A stretch of 64,000 nucleotides of DNA from Cribrihabitans marinus (GTDB lineage: Bacteria > Pseudomonadota > Alphaproteobacteria > Rhodobacterales > Rhodobacteraceae): positions 186,001 through 250,000 of the forward strand of contig NZ_FNYD01000004.1 in NCBI RefSeq assembly GCF_900109035.1. Reading direction: 5' to 3'. The position numbers were made by a program, and so were the translations under genes. The notes beneath the pieces are model-generated. The model was given only the letters and a program-made list of their open reading frames with translations. It had not been told where the DNA came from and did not search any database. Shown here piece after piece: positions 17,527 through 28,454 of this stretch (positions are counted from its first letter, which is position 1; each line of letters starts with the position of its first letter).

Positions 17527-18486
17527 ATGAATTTATCCGGTTTCGACCTCAACCTGCTCCGCGTGCTCGACGCGCTTCTGGCCGAGCATTCCACCGTCCG
17601 CGCCGGGCAGCGCGTGGGCCTGAGCCAGCCCGCCGTGTCGGCCGCGCTCAAACGTCTGCGCCAGTCGCTCGGCGACGATCTGTTCATCCGGCGCGGCCAG
17701 CGTCTGGAACCGACCGAGTTCGCCCGGTCGATCGCCGAGCCGCTGCGCGAACTTCTGGACGATGCCGAGACCCTGCTGAGCGGACCCCGGCAATTCGACC
17801 CCGCCTCGGCCAGGATGCGTTTCCGGATTTCCGGCAGCGACTTCTTTGCCGAGATGCTGATGCCCGAACTGGGCGAGCGCATTGCCGCGGAAGCGCCGGG
17901 TATCCTGCTGCAACTCGTCGATCTGGTGCCGGACAACTACATCGACACACTGGAAACCTATGCCGTCGACCTGGCGCTTATCCCGAAGCCGGACTTGCCC
18001 GGCTGGCTTGACTGGCAGGGCCTGTTTTCATCGTATTTTTCCGTTATCGCGCGGCGCGGCCATCCCGAACTCAGCCGCCTGGCGATCGCCCCCGGTGACA
18101 CGATTCCGCTGGAGGCCTACTGCGCGCTGGGTCACATCGTGTTCTCGGTCGAAGGCAACACTACTGCGATGGGCGATGCGGCCCTGGCACGGGTCGGGCG
18201 GACACGGCGCGTGGTGATGACCCTGCCCAGTTTCTACGGCGTGCATTCCGTCGTCGCCGGTTCGGACCATGTCGCCCTTGTCCCGCGCCAACTGGCTTGC
18301 CGGCTGCAGCACCGGCTGGGCCTGGATGTCTTTGCGCCGCCGATGCCCATACCGACGCCCAGCTTGGGGATGATCTGGCACAAGCGGTTCACCAACGCGC
18401 CTGCGCATCGCTGGCTGCGCGGTCAGATCGCCGCCCTGCTGGAGCCGCTGCACGAAGACCGGCCAGCGCATCTCGACGCGGGATGA
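17527..18486 (+). CDS. LysR family transcriptional regulator
   Basis: The 319-residue protein has the N-terminal winged helix (FDLNLLRVLDALLAEHSTVRAGQRVGLSQPAVSAALKRLR; 6-45). An effector-binding domain follows, with the NodD/NahR-like layout (FRISGSDFFAEMLMPELGERI). The inducer is unknown. The start is close to a palindrome at 17500-17519, and the divergent partner at 17040-17432 is the most likely target. Confidence 0.93.
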   Translation: MNLSGFDLNLLRVLDALLAEHSTVRAGQRVGLSQPAVSAALKRLRQSLGDDLFIRRGQRLEPTEFARSIAEPLRELLDDAETLLSGPRQFDPASARMRFRISGSDFFAEMLMPELGERIAAEAPGILLQLVDLVPDNYIDTLETYAVDLALIPKPDLPGWLDWQGLFSSYFSVIARRGHPELSRLAIAPGDTIPLEAYCALGHIVFSVEGNTTAMGDAALARVGRTRRVVMTLPSFYGVHSVVAGSDHVALVPRQLACRLQHRLGLDVFAPPMPIPTPSLGMIWHKRFTNAPAHRWLRGQIAALLEPLHEDRPAHLDAG

Positions 18487-18530
18487 TGGCGGGCCTTTCC
18501 TTTGCCGCACCACGCGGCTAGCACAGGGGC

Positions 18531-19259
18531 ATGACACAACCGATCTACGCCATCGGCGACATTCACGGCCAGTCCGGGATGATGGACGAGGCCCTGGCCC
18601 GCATCGAGGCCGATGGCGGGGCGGATGCGCGCGTCGTGTTCCTGGGCGACTATACCGATCGCGGCCCGGACAGCCGCGGCGTGCTGGACCGGCTCGTCGC
18701 CGGGCTGGCCGAGGGGCGCGACTGGATCGCGCTGCGCGGCAATCACGACCGGATGATGGCCATGTTCCTGCGCGACTACCCCACGCATGACGACCGGCTT
18801 CTGGTCGGCTATCACTGGCTGCATGAGCGGATCGGCGGGGCGGAAACGCTGGCCTCCTACGGTGTCGAGGTCAGCGAGCGCACGCGGCTGTTCGAGGTGC
18901 ATGAACGCGCCCGCGCAGCGGTTCCTCAGGCGCATCGGCGGCTTCTGGACGATCTGCGAAACCATCACCGGGAAGATGGGCTTCTCTTCGTGCATGCGGG
19001 CATCCGGCCGGGCATTGCGCTGGAGGCGCAGACCGAGAACGACCTGCTGTGGATCCGGCAGGAGTTTCACGACGATCCCCGCCGCCACCCCTGGCTGGTG
19101 GTGCACGGGCACACGCCGGTGGACCGGGCGCGGCACTATGGCAACCGCGTCAACCTGGACACCGGGGCGGGCTATGGCCGGGCGCTGACCCCGGCGGTGT
19201 TCCAGGACGGGCAGGCCTGGCTTCTGACCGGGTCGGGGCGCGAGAAGCTGACCCCCTGA
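18531..19259 (+). CDS. PrpA-like serine/threonine protein phosphatase (metallophosphoesterase)
   Basis: This 242-residue protein has the calcineurin-type metal motifs in order: GDIHG (9-13), GDYTDRG (39-45), GNHD (about 69-72), a mid-protein VHAG and GHTP. This set is typical of bacterial PP1-like and ApaH-like enzymes that act on phosphoproteins or dinucleotides. There is no signal peptide. It is convergent with the cysteine-synthase-like gene, seven bases away. The cellular substrate is not evident. Confidence 0.9.
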   Translation: MTQPIYAIGDIHGQSGMMDEALARIEADGGADARVVFLGDYTDRGPDSRGVLDRLVAGLAEGRDWIALRGNHDRMMAMFLRDYPTHDDRLLVGYHWLHERIGGAETLASYGVEVSERTRLFEVHERARAAVPQAHRRLLDDLRNHHREDGLLFVHAGIRPGIALEAQTENDLLWIRQEFHDDPRRHPWLVVHGHTPVDRARHYGNRVNLDTGAGYGRALTPAVFQDGQAWLLTGSGREKLTP

Positions 19260-19266
19260 GGCGACA

Positions 19267-20223
19267 TCACGCCCACAGGTCGGTGGAGAGGTATTTCAGC
19301 CCGCTGTCGCAGATGACGATGCCGACACAGCCGCCCGCCTCGGGACCGGCCAGCAGGTCGAGGGCCGCGGCCACGTTGGCACCCGACGAGAAACCGGCAA
19401 AGATGCCCTCTTCGCACGCCAGCGCCCGAGCCGTTTGCCGCGCCGTGTCGCCCGAGATCTGCAAGTGCCCATCCGCGCCGGTCTCGCGCAGGGCGGCCAG
19501 GTCCGACATGGCATAGCCGCCGCCCTGGATCGGGTGGCCGGCGTTGCGCACAGGCTGGTCCGACAGGACCGCCGCGCCCTCGGGTTCCACAATGTATCCG
19601 CGCAGTCCGGGCGAAACGGCCCGCAACCCCCGCATCACACCGGCAAAGGTGCCGCCCGATCCGGCGAAATCGGCAAAAGCCGTGAGCGCGCCACCCGAGT
19701 CGGCCCAGAGTTCCACCGCCGTCGTCACCTCATGCGCCTGCGCATTGCCCGGATGGTTGAACTGGTCTGCCCGGAACGCGCCGCGCGCCTGCGCGATCCG
19801 CTGCGCCTCGGCCTCGACCCGCGCCAGATCATCGCCCGACACCTCGCCCGGCACCGATCCCTCACATTGATCGACCAGCACCACCTCCGCCCCGAGTGCC
19901 GCCATCATCCGCGCCCGTTCCTCGGAATTGCCCCGGCTCATCACCGCGACGAAGGGATGGCCGAGGATACCGCAGACAATCGCCAGCCCCGTGCCCATGT
20001 TGCCGCTGGTCAGTTCCACGACCACCTGCCCCGGCTTCAGCGATCCGTCCCGGCGCGCGGCCTCTATGATGCCCAGCGCGGCGCGGTCCTTCTTGGAAAA
20101 GCCGGGGTTGAGATAGTCCAGCTTGGCCAGGATCCGCCCCGTCAACCCGCGCGCCGCCACCATCCGGTCCAACCAGACCGACGGGGTCTGCCCGATCGCC
20201 TCGATCACGGAATTCAGGGCCAT
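19267..20223 (-). CDS. PLP-dependent cysteine-synthase-family enzyme, specificity uncertain
   Basis: At 318 residues it has the fold-type II signature of cysteine synthases and cystathionine beta-synthases. The PLP lysine is probably Lys45 in NPGFSKKDRAA. The substrate loop reads TSGNMGTG (72-79) and the phosphate loop GSGGTFAG. True CysK proteins have TSGNTG, where the Thr contacts the substrate carboxylate. Met76 replaces it here, so the amino acid substrate may differ. It is the last gene of a minus-strand cluster with folC and accD. Confidence 0.85.
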   Translation of the reverse strand: MALNSVIEAIGQTPSVWLDRMVAARGLTGRILAKLDYLNPGFSKKDRAALGIIEAARRDGSLKPGQVVVELTSGNMGTGLAIVCGILGHPFVAVMSRGNSEERARMMAALGAEVVLVDQCEGSVPGEVSGDDLARVEAEAQRIAQARGAFRADQFNHPGNAQAHEVTTAVELWADSGGALTAFADFAGSGGTFAGVMRGLRAVSPGLRGYIVEPEGAAVLSDQPVRNAGHPIQGGGYAMSDLAALRETGADGHLQISGDTARQTARALACEEGIFAGFSSGANVAAALDLLAGPEAGGCVGIVICDSGLKYLSTDLWA

Positions 20224-20263
20224 CTTGCGCCTCCCTCTGTTGGCGGCCCGGTGCGCGGGCCGG

Positions 20264-21538
20264 TCAGCCGTTCTCGCGCAGGACGTGACCGGCGAGGTAG
20301 AGCGAGCCGCAGATCAGCACCCGGGCCTGCGACTCCTGCGCCACGATCCGCGCCAGCGCGGCGCCCACGCTCTCGGCGGTATCGGCCGGCAGGCCCACCG
20401 CACCCGCCGCGGCGGCGGTGTCCTCGGCGCTCAGCGTGTTGGTCTCGCCCGGGATCGACACAGCAGTCAGGCCGTGCGCCTGCGCCGCCAGCGGCCGCAG
20501 ATAGCCGGTCACGTCCTTGGTGTTGAGCATGCCGCAGATCAGATACGTGGGGCGCGCGGGCAGGCGCGCCAGATGCGCGCCCAGCGCGCGGCCGGCGGCG
20601 GCATTGTGGCCCCCGTCCAGCCAGATCTCGGCCCCCGGCGCAGCCTCGGCCAGCGGACCGGTCTTCAGCCGCTGCATCCGGGCCGGCCACTCCGCCCGCG
20701 TCACAGCCGCCTCATGCGCGGCCTCGCCAAGCCCGAGATGCCAGAGCACGGCCAGCGCCGCGCCGGCATTCTCGATCTGGTGTCCGCCGGGCAGGTTAGG
20801 CAGCGGCAGGTCGCACAGCCCGGTCTCGTCCTGATAGACCAGCCGACCACGCTCCTCGAAGACATGCCAATGCTGCCCATGCGCCAGGACCGGCGCGCCG
20901 TGGCGGGCGGCGACATCCTCGATCACCTCCATCGCAGCCGGCTCCTGGGGTCCGACCACGACCGGCACGCCGCGCTTGATGATCCCGGCCTTCTCGGCGG
21001 CGATCCGTTCGAGCGTGTCGCCCAGATATTGCTGATGATCGAGCGAGACCGGCGTGATGACCGTCAGCTCGGGCCGGGCGATCACGTTGGTGGCGTCCAG
21101 CCGCCCGCCCAGCCCCACCTCGAGCAGCGTATGATCGGCCGGGCTGCGGGCAAAGGCCAGCAGGGCAGCGCAGGTCGTGATCTCGAAATAGGTGATGCTG
21201 CGGTCGCCATTGGCGGCATAGCACTCGTCGAGCACCGCCGTCAGATGGTCTTCGCCGATCAGGTCGCCGGCCAGCCGGATCCTCTCGTGGAACCGGGCCA
21301 GGTGCGGCGACGTATAGGCGTGCACGCGACGGCCCGCGGCCTCCAGCCCGGCGCGGATCATCGCGCAGGTCGATCCCTTGCCGTTGGTTCCGGCGATGTG
21401 GATGACCGGCGGCAGCCGGTCCTGCGGGTTGTCCAGCGCGGCCAGCAGGTCCCAGACACGGTCCAGCGTCAGGTCGATGATCTTGGGGTGCAGCGCCATC
21501 ATCCGTTGCAGGATGACGTCCGATCCGGCCGCAGTCAT
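20264..21538 (-). CDS. folC: Bifunctional folylpolyglutamate synthase / dihydrofolate synthase
   Basis: The 424-residue protein adds glutamate to (dihydro)folates. The P-loop GTNGKGST is at 50-57, followed by [29 protein letters not shown] and the [11 protein letters not shown] block. The ATG at 21538 overlaps the accD stop (ATGA), a classic translational coupling. The protein appears complete. Confidence 0.96.
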   Translation of the reverse strand: MTAAGSDVILQRMMALHPKIIDLTLDRVWDLLAALDNPQDRLPPVIHIAGTNGKGSTCAMIRAGLEAAGRRVHAYTSPHLARFHERIRLAGDLIGEDHLTAVLDECYAANGDRSITYFEITTCAALLAFARSPADHTLLEVGLGGRLDATNVIARPELTVITPVSLDHQQYLGDTLERIAAEKAGIIKRGVPVVVGPQEPAAMEVIEDVAARHGAPVLAHGQHWHVFEERGRLVYQDETGLCDLPLPNLPGGHQIENAGAALAVLWHLGLGEAAHEAAVTRAEWPARMQRLKTGPLAEAAPGAEIWLDGGHNAAAGRALGAHLARLPARPTYLICGMLNTKDVTGYLRPLAAQAHGLTAVSIPGETNTLSAEDTAAAAGAVGLPADTAESVGAALARIVAQESQARVLICGSLYLAGHVLRENG

Positions 21539-22467
21539 TTTTCCGGGGCGTCGCCGGCGGGTGTCCCGCTGTCGCCTTCGCCGGCCTCGGGCGCGGGCAG
21601 ATCGCCCCGCACCGCCGGCGGCAGGCCCAGCAGCATCCGGATGATCGAGATCAGCTCGTCGCGCATCTTGCCGCGCGGTGTCACCCGGTCGAGCATCCCG
21701 TGGTCCAGCAGGTATTCGGCGCGCTGGAACCCCTCGGGCAGCTTCTCGCGGATGGTCTGTTCGATCACCCGCGGCCCGGCAAAGCAGATCAGCGCGTTGG
21801 GCTCGGCGATATGCACGTCGCCCAGCATGGCGTAGCTGGCGGTGACCCCGCCGGTGGTCGGATGGGTCAGCACCACGACATAGGGCAGCCCGGCCTCCTT
21901 CACCATCTCGACGGCCACGGTCGTGCGCGGCATCTGCATCAGGCTCAGGATCCCCTCCTGCATGCGCGCGCCGCCGGCGGCCGAGAACAGGACCAGGGGC
22001 CGCTTGAGCTTCACCGCCTCTTCGGCGGCGGCGATGATGGCATTGCCCACATACATGCCCATCGAGCCGCCCATGAAACTGAAATCCTGCGCCGCCGCCA
22101 CGATGGGCGTACGGCCGATCTCGCCCGAGGCGACCAGCATCGCCTCCTTCTCGCCCGTCGTTCTCTGGGCCGTCTTCATCCGTTCGGGATATTTCTTCTG
22201 GTCGCGGAAATGCAGCGGGTCGGTCAGCGGTTCGGGCACCTTGACCTCGGCGAAGGTTCCCCCGTCGAATAGCGCCCGGAACCGGTCGCGCGGGGTGATC
22301 GCCATGTGGTGCCCGCAATTGGTGCAGACGTTCAGGTTCTCGCTCAGTTCGCGGTGAAACAGCATGGTCCCGCAATCCTCGCATTTCTGCCAGAGGTTCT
22401 CGGGCATCTCGCGGCGCGAGAAGATCGAGTTGATCCGGGGCCGGACGTAATTGCTGATCCAGTTCAT
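21535..22467 (-). CDS. accD: Acetyl-CoA carboxylase carboxyltransferase subunit beta
   Basis: The 310-residue subunit has the N-terminal zinc ribbon with Cys29, Cys32, Cys48 and Cys51. The crotonase-like core follows ([42 protein letters not shown]). With AccA it transfers carboxylate from biotin to acetyl-CoA in fatty acid synthesis. A short Pro/Ala/Glu/Asp-rich tail follows. The accD-folC order is common in proteobacteria. Confidence 0.98.
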   Translation of the reverse strand: MNWISNYVRPRINSIFSRREMPENLWQKCEDCGTMLFHRELSENLNVCTNCGHHMAITPRDRFRALFDGGTFAEVKVPEPLTDPLHFRDQKKYPERMKTAQRTTGEKEAMLVASGEIGRTPIVAAAQDFSFMGGSMGMYVGNAIIAAAEEAVKLKRPLVLFSAAGGARMQEGILSLMQMPRTTVAVEMVKEAGLPYVVVLTHPTTGGVTASYAMLGDVHIAEPNALICFAGPRVIEQTIREKLPEGFQRAEYLLDHGMLDRVTPRGKMRDELISIIRMLLGLPPAVRGDLPAPEAGEGDSGTPAGDAPEK

Positions 22468-22525
22468 GAATGACCTCTGAGGATACCTGCCGGCACCAGA
22501 TAATGCCCTGCGCCGGGATTTGCAA

Positions 22526-23413
22526 TCAGCGCCGCAGCGCGACCCGGGCGGCCAGCCAGGCCACCAGCATCAGCGCGAAGTCCACCAAAAGCCAGTCGCG
22601 CAGCGGCCCGGTATCGGCCATGTCATAGGGCAGCAGGAACAGCGCCAGACCGTCCAGCTGACCGGGCAGGGCCACCACCAGCAGCGCTACGACGTTGTTG
22701 AAAAAGTGCATCGCGATTGCGGGGCCCAGCGTGCCGGCCCGCGCGGTGATGTCCGACACCAGCAGGCCGAAGGCGCCCGACCAGACCGCGATCAGCCCGG
22801 CATTGGCCCCGGCCTCGGCGGGCAGGTAGTGGCCCATCGCGAACAGGGCCGCGGGCAGGCCCATCCAGATCACCGGGCTGCGGAACCGCGCCGCCAGCGA
22901 CTGCTGGACATAGCCGCGAAACAGGATCTCTTCGGCGCTGACCTGGATCAGCACCACCCCCAGGGACAGCGGCAGCAGCATAAGCCACAGGCCCGGCGCC
23001 AGGTTGGCCAGAAGGGGGGTACCCATGTCATAAGGCGGCAGCAGCGCCAGCAGCAGGGCCAGGCCGGCCAGCACCCGTGCCACGCGCCAGAACTGGCGCA
23101 GGGCGGGGCCCGCGGGACCGATCACGCTGGCCAGGCCGCGCTGCTGGAACAGACGCACCGCCACCGCGACGCCCAGCGTCACGAAGCCGAAACTGGCCAG
23201 CAGGATGATCATGCCCTGCGGCGAGTGCCCGGCCAGCATTGCCGCGCGCCGGCCGGGCGGCACCGCCGTCTCGATGGCGATCAGCACCAGCGCGTTCATC
23301 GCCAGCACCACCGCCGCCATCACGCCCAGCCCGGCCAGCAGCCGCCACAGCTGCGGTCGCGCCCGGACCGGTGCCACCAGCCGTTCATGAGCGGCATAGG
23401 CGTGCCTAGACAT
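22526..23413 (-). CDS. CPBP family intramembrane metalloprotease
   Basis: The product is 295 residues with about eight membrane segments. The CPBP motifs are visible: [11 protein letters not shown] with the paired glutamates, FAMGHYLP, and HFFNNVVA near the end. Members cleave within membranes or process small peptides; the target is unknown. The ATG at 23413 lies inside the 3' end of the upstream ABC-like gene (8-base overlap), so the two are translationally linked and may work together. Confidence 0.87.
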   Translation of the reverse strand: MSRHAYAAHERLVAPVRARPQLWRLLAGLGVMAAVVLAMNALVLIAIETAVPPGRRAAMLAGHSPQGMIILLASFGFVTLGVAVAVRLFQQRGLASVIGPAGPALRQFWRVARVLAGLALLLALLPPYDMGTPLLANLAPGLWLMLLPLSLGVVLIQVSAEEILFRGYVQQSLAARFRSPVIWMGLPAALFAMGHYLPAEAGANAGLIAVWSGAFGLLVSDITARAGTLGPAIAMHFFNNVVALLVVALPGQLDGLALFLLPYDMADTGPLRDWLLVDFALMLVAWLAARVALRR

Positions 23414-26400
23414 TCCGCCGTCGCGCCATGCTGTCCAGCGCCACCGGGGCGCCCTGCTCGTCGGTTTCGGGGACCGACAGCCCGCTGCGCCGGATGTGAT
23501 CGCCCGCCTCGACCAGGTGGCTCGCCACCGTCTCCAGCAGCCGAACCGCCACTTTTGCATCGCTTTCGATCACGGTGTGCAGCTCTTCCGCACCGATGCG
23601 CAGGAACACACAAGGCTCCTCGGCCACCAGGTCCATCGTGCGCGGCTTCTGCGTGATGATCGACAGATCTCCGATCAGACGCCCCGGCTCGATGAAGGTG
23701 ATCGGCTCCGCGCCGGTCGGATCCCCCGGCCAACGTAGCGAGGCCCGCCCCTCCAGGCACAGATAGGCCGCGTCGGGGGGTTGCCCGTGGCTGAATATCA
23801 CCTGCCCGGCATCCGCCTCGTACCATTGCGCCGAGAACGCCAGCAGGCGCTGGTTGCGAGCATCCAGCCGGCGGAACAGTTCGGTTTCGGCCAACACCGC
23901 CAGCTTGCGGCTGAAATCGGCCGCGCCGGCCTGGCCCAGCGCCTCGACCTGGCGGCGCGACACGCCGTCGATGCGCCCGTCCTTGATCTCGATGAACAGG
24001 TCATAGGCCTCGGGATGGGCGAAACTGTCCTCCATGAACAGCATGATCGAATTCGGCAGCAGCTCGCGCAGTTTCTGGCGGGTGCGCAGCCGGCTGTCGG
24101 AATCGTGGCTGGCCAGCGCCTTGTCGAGGATCAGGATGTCGGGGCGCTTGATCCCCGCACGGGTGAAGGCCGCTCGCTCCTGGAACACGGTGGGCAGGTT
24201 GGTGCCGCCCAGACCGGACGGCAGGTCGTAGATGATCCCGGCGATGCGGCGGCGCAGCCCGGCCTCGGCCAACACCTCGGCGACCACGTCCTCGATCTCC
24301 TGCCCGCGCGCGCCCGCCATCAGCGACACCCGCCCGAACAGCGCGTTTTCCAGCAAGGTCAGCCGCGGCACATAGCTTTCTTCTTCGACCGGTTGGAACA
24401 GGTCCGCGGTCTCGCGTCTCAGGGTTTCGCCGTGCTTGCGCCGGATGGCCAGGATCTTCTCCTTGTAGCTGTCGTCGAAGCCGGGGCCGATCTGCTCGGC
24501 GGTCAGCAGGAAGGGCACGATCATCAGCAACGCCCGCTCTTCGGCGTTCAGCGCGGCATCGCCGCCCTCGGCACGGCGTTCGGTGATCTCCAGCAGCCGA
24601 AGATATGTGGATTCGTCCATGCCCAGCCGGCGGAACAGCGGATGGTCGGTGCCGTCGCGGCCGAATACCCTGCTGAGCGTTCCGATGACGCCGGCCGCGA
24701 TCTCGCGCGCGTCATCATCCAGCCCGTGCCGCTCCAGCAGCTTCACGAAACGGCCATCGCCGATCAGCGTGTCGGGCGAGATTTCGCGCGCCGGTGCGGC
24801 ATAGAGCAGGTTGCCCCCGATCGGCACCGCCGGGTTGAACCGGTCGGGATGGAACCGGAAATAGGCGTCGTCCAGCCCGCGCTCGCGCAGCCGGTCCCGC
24901 ACCTTGGGACGCAGCGCCACGATTTCCTGGGCCAGGCCCGGGTGCAGCATCGGATCGAAGCGTGCACGCAGCATCCGGCGCACCATCGTCTCGTCCACGC
25001 CGACGGCCTCGACCAGGGTGAACCACCAGTCGCGGATCTCGTCACCGTCGTTCAGCCCGGCCAGAGCCGGATCCACCCAGTCGACATCGACCGGCTCGGG
25101 GCTGTTGCCCGAACGCACGGCCTCGATCTGGGTGCGGCTCGGGCGTGCAGACGCATCTTCGGCCTGCCGCGGCCTTACCCTGAGCGGCATCAACAGGTTG
25201 TCGCCCAGCGTACCGTCGAACAGGTAGGGGCGCGAATGGGCATAACCGATCCGCGCCGCGATCACCGCCTGGTGCAGATCGTTCAGGCGATGGCCCGACA
25301 GGATGATCTCGCCCCGGCTGGGCATCACCTCGCGGGTCAGCAGCAGCGCCAGCGCGGTGCGTTCGTTGGGCTTGGTCGACTGGATCGCCACCCGCGCGCC
25401 GGGCGGGATCGTCAGGTCGATGTCCTCGAGCACGACATTGCCGTCCTGGTCGTTCACGCTGACATTGCGCAGCTCGATCTCGCCATCCAGATGCGGGATC
25501 TCCTCGGGCTCGCCCTCGAACAGCTCGGCCGCGATCATGTCGCGCGGGGCGAACCGCTCGGTCACGATCTCCCAGCGCAGCGACATGTCCTGCACCTGGT
25601 TGTAATAGGTCAGCAACTCCTTCCACGGGCTGGACAGATCCTTGTAGGCCGCCAGGGCCGCCACCAGCGCGCCCACGGTGATCTCGCCCTTGATCGCCAG
25701 GTAGCCGCCGGCGGCATAGAACATGAACGGCGTCAGCTGGGTGATCAGGTTGTTGAGGAACTTCATGAAGAACTTCTTCTGGTAGATCCGGAACCGGATC
25801 TCGAAGAGTTGCCCCAACCGGTCGCTGATCTGCGCCATGCGATAGCGCCAGCCGCCATTGGCGCGCAGGTCCGAGATGCCGGCGGCGCTTTCGCCGATCT
25901 CGGAACTCAGGCGGCGCACCTGCTGGATGCGGTCCTTGTTCAGCAGGTTGATCTGCCGCTGCAACATCGGGATCAGCCAGGCCTGCAGCGGGATCAGCGC
26001 GATCGAGGCCAGCCCGAACCAGACGCTCTGCATGAACAGGAAGAACACGATGGTCAGCATCTGGCCCAGCTGGAACACCGGCTGGGCCACCGCGTCGCCC
26101 ATCAGCCCGCCCATCGGTTCGGCCTCGGACGTGATCATCGACACCAGCTCGCCCTGGCTGGTGGTGGCGAAATAGGGTCGCGGAAAGCGCATCATCCGCC
26201 CGATCAGCTGATACCGCAGCCGCCGCAGCATGCGCTCGGCCAGCACGCCCTTCATGGTGTTGATGCGCATCTTCATGAAGCCGCCGGCGATCACCGTGCC
26301 CAGGAAAGCGAAGCACAGGAGCATCAGGAACTGCACCTGCGTGAACTCGATCCCCCAAAGATCAACCCGTTCGGTGGGCGCGCCGATGGCGTCGTTGATG

Positions 26401-26522
26401 ATCCGCTTGGGCAGTTCCAGCGAGATGTAAAGGAAGGGAAAAGAGATCACCGTCAGCAGCAGCAGCATGAATTGCTGACGCTTGGAGTGTTTCCAGATGA
26501 ATGAGAAGAGCGTGCGCTCCAT
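23406..26522 (-). CDS. ABC-transporter-fold protein with degenerate ATPase motifs and a C-terminal cyclic-nucleotide-binding domain
   Basis: This protein has 1038 residues. An exporter-type transmembrane domain spans about 1-325. A first nucleotide-binding half (about 348-445) has a wrecked Walker A ([11 protein letters not shown] at 380-390). An unusual insertion of roughly 270 residues follows (about 445-715). The rest of the nucleotide-binding domain (716-855) has no LSGGQ (NLPTV at 775-779), Lys801 in place of the Walker B glutamate (DILILDK), and no H-loop histidine (MLFMED). A CRP-like cNMP domain covers about 875-1005 and keeps Arg961. Export by ATP hydrolysis seems unlikely, and a cyclic-nucleotide-sensing scaffold or channel is possible. 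The start at 26522 matches the hydrophobic N-terminus. The CPBP gene overlaps its end. Confidence 0.88.
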   Translation of the reverse strand: MERTLFSFIWKHSKRQQFMLLLLTVISFPFLYISLELPKRIINDAIGAPTERVDLWGIEFTQVQFLMLLCFAFLGTVIAGGFMKMRINTMKGVLAERMLRRLRYQLIGRMMRFPRPYFATTSQGELVSMITSEAEPMGGLMGDAVAQPVFQLGQMLTIVFFLFMQSVWFGLASIALIPLQAWLIPMLQRQINLLNKDRIQQVRRLSSEIGESAAGISDLRANGGWRYRMAQISDRLGQLFEIRFRIYQKKFFMKFLNNLITQLTPFMFYAAGGYLAIKGEITVGALVAALAAYKDLSSPWKELLTYYNQVQDMSLRWEIVTERFAPRDMIAAELFEGEPEEIPHLDGEIELRNVSVNDQDGNVVLEDIDLTIPPGARVAIQSTKPNERTALALLLTREVMPSRGEIILSGHRLNDLHQAVIAARIGYAHSRPYLFDGTLGDNLLMPLRVRPRQAEDASARPSRTQIEAVRSGNSPEPVDVDWVDPALAGLNDGDEIRDWWFTLVEAVGVDETMVRRMLRARFDPMLHPGLAQEIVALRPKVRDRLRERGLDDAYFRFHPDRFNPAVPIGGNLLYAAPAREISPDTLIGDGRFVKLLERHGLDDDAREIAAGVIGTLSRVFGRDGTDHPLFRRLGMDESTYLRLLEITERRAEGGDAALNAEERALLMIVPFLLTAEQIGPGFDDSYKEKILAIRRKHGETLRRETADLFQPVEEESYVPRLTLLENALFGRVSLMAGARGQEIEDVVAEVLAEAGLRRRIAGIIYDLPSGLGGTNLPTVFQERAAFTRAGIKRPDILILDKALASHDSDSRLRTRQKLRELLPNSIMLFMEDSFAHPEAYDLFIEIKDGRIDGVSRRQVEALGQAGAADFSRKLAVLAETELFRRLDARNQRLLAFSAQWYEADAGQVIFSHGQPPDAAYLCLEGRASLRWPGDPTGAEPITFIEPGRLIGDLSIITQKPRTMDLVAEEPCVFLRIGAEELHTVIESDAKVAVRLLETVASHLVEAGDHIRRSGLSVPETDEQGAPVALDSMARRRNV

Positions 26523-26690
26523 CCCGCCGCCTCGTCCCTGCCGCGCCCGCCCAAGGCGCGGGCGCCAGCGGACCGAGCAGACGGTAAGCACTGGCGGGCC
26601 CGATTACAAGCCGCGCCGCGACCGCTTGGCCCTTGTCTACGCCCCGGCGCAAGGATATTGCCAACAGGACAGTTCTCCGGGAGGCCCGCC

Positions 26691-28454
26691 ATGCTCAAGC
26701 GCCAGTTCGACAAGACGAAATTGCCCAGCCGCCACGTGACCGAGGGGCCCGAACGCGCGCCGCATCGGTCCTATCTCTACGCGATGGGTCTGAGCGAGGA
26801 AGAGATCCACCAGCCACTGGTCGGGGTCGCGACCTGCTGGAACGAGGCCGCGCCGTGCAACATCGCGCTGAGCCGTCAGGCGCAGGCGGTCAAGCTGGGC
26901 GTCAAGGCGGCTGCCGGCACCCCGCGCGAGTTCACCACCATAACCGTGACCGACGGCATCGCCATGGGCCACGAGGGGATGCGCAGCTCGCTGGCCTCGC
27001 GCGAGGCGATCGCCGACACCGTCGAGCTGACCATGCGCGGCCACAGCTATGACGCCATCGTGGGCCTTGCCGGCTGCGACAAGTCGCTGCCGGGCATGAT
27101 GATGGCGATGGTCCGGCTCAACGTGCCGTCGGTGTTCATTTATGGCGGCTCGATCCTGCCGGGCAAGGCGCCGCAGGTCGACGAGATCCCCGAGGATTTC
27201 CGCACCCGCGACCTGACCGTGCAGGACATGTTCGAGGCCGTGGGCCGGCACCAGAACAACCAGCTGTCGGATGCAGCCCTGGACATGCTGGAGCGGGTCG
27301 CCTGCCCCTCGGCGGGCGCCTGCGGCGGCCAGTTCACCGCCAACACGATGGCCTGCGTGTCCGAGGCGATCGGGCTGGCGCTGTTCAATTCCTCCGGAAT
27401 GCCCGCGCCTTACGAATCCCGCGACCAGTACGGCGAGGCCTCGGGCCAGGCGGTGATGGACCTGATCGAAAAGGATATCCGCGCCCGCGACATCGTCACG
27501 CTCAAGTCGCTGCAGAACGCCGCCCGCGTGGTCGCCTGCACCGGCGGTTCGACCAATGCCGGCCTGCACCTGCCCGCCATCGCGCATGAGGCGGGGATCG
27601 AGTTCTATCTCGACGATGTGTGCGAGATCTTCCGCGACACACCCTATTTCGTCGACCTCAAGCCGGGCGGCAAATACGTGGCCAAGGACCTCTATGACGC
27701 CGGCGGCCTGCCGGTGGTGATGAACGAGCTGCGCAAGGCCGGGCTGATCCACGAGGATTGCATGACCGCCAGCGGGGGATCGGTGGGCGAGGAACTGGAC
27801 AAGGTGACGCGCAAGGCGGACGGCCGCGTGATCTATCCGGTCGAGACCCCGATCACCAAGACCGGCGGCGTCGTCGGGCTCAAGGGCAACCTCGCGCCGC
27901 AGGGCGCCATCGTCAAGGTCGCGGGCATCGCGGCCGAGGACCAGGTCTTTACCGGCCCCGCCCGCGTCTTCGAAAGTGAGGAAGAGGCCTTTGCCGCCGT
28001 CAAGGCACGCAGCTACCAGGAGGGCGAAGTGCTGGTCATCCGCAACGAGGGCCCGGCCGGCGGCCCCGGCATGCGCGAGATGCTGGCCACCACCGCCGCC
28101 CTGTCCGGGCAGGGCATGGGCAAGAAGGTGGCTCTGATCACCGACGGCCGCTTCTCCGGCGCCACCCGCGGTTTCTGCGTGGGCCATGTCGGCCCCGAGG
28201 CGGCGCATGGCGGCCCCATCGCGCTGCTTCGGGATGGCGACATGATCACCATCGACGCGGTAAAGGGCGAACTGACGGTCGATCTGTCCGATGACGACCT
28301 GGCCGCGCGCAAGGCGTCCTGGGCCGGCCCGCGCGAGACGATCTATGCCTCGGGGTCGCTGTGGAAATTCGCTCAGCTGGTCGGCGAGACCTACAAGGGC
28401 GCGGTGACGCATCCCGGCGGCAAGGCCGAAAAGCATGAGTACATGGACCTGTAA
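26691..28454 (+). CDS. ilvD: Dihydroxy-acid dehydratase
   Basis: The 587-residue enzyme makes the 2-keto acids of valine and isoleucine. Cluster cysteines occur in [18 protein letters not shown] and CPSAGACGG, and the conserved C-terminal TDGRFSG block is present. The ATG at 26691 follows GGGAGG at seven bases. It overlaps the start of the downstream lipoprotein gene by 20 bases. The sequence is intact. Confidence 0.97.
   Translation: MLKRQFDKTKLPSRHVTEGPERAPHRSYLYAMGLSEEEIHQPLVGVATCWNEAAPCNIALSRQAQAVKLGVKAAAGTPREFTTITVTDGIAMGHEGMRSSLASREAIADTVELTMRGHSYDAIVGLAGCDKSLPGMMMAMVRLNVPSVFIYGGSILPGKAPQVDEIPEDFRTRDLTVQDMFEAVGRHQNNQLSDAALDMLERVACPSAGACGGQFTANTMACVSEAIGLALFNSSGMPAPYESRDQYGEASGQAVMDLIEKDIRARDIVTLKSLQNAARVVACTGGSTNAGLHLPAIAHEAGIEFYLDDVCEIFRDTPYFVDLKPGGKYVAKDLYDAGGLPVVMNELRKAGLIHEDCMTASGGSVGEELDKVTRKADGRVIYPVETPITKTGGVVGLKGNLAPQGAIVKVAGIAAEDQVFTGPARVFESEEEAFAAVKARSYQEGEVLVIRNEGPAGGPGMREMLATTAALSGQGMGKKVALITDGRFSGATRGFCVGHVGPEAAHGGPIALLRDGDMITIDAVKGELTVDLSDDDLAARKASWAGPRETIYASGSLWKFAQLVGETYKGAVTHPGGKAEKHEYMDL

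Noticed and set aside
20264-22525. A single long minus-strand frame that could be read as an accD-folC fusion
   Set aside because: accD is coded in another frame (21535-22467), and the folC protein starts at 21538 in an ATGA overlap. The upstream part of the long frame is only the accD region read out of frame.
23781-26504. A 900-codon plus-strand open frame opposite the ABC-fold gene
   Set aside because: High-GC antisense frames of this kind are common; the amino acid content (Arg, Gln, His-rich, no domains) is that of a shadow, and the minus-strand protein has clear domains.
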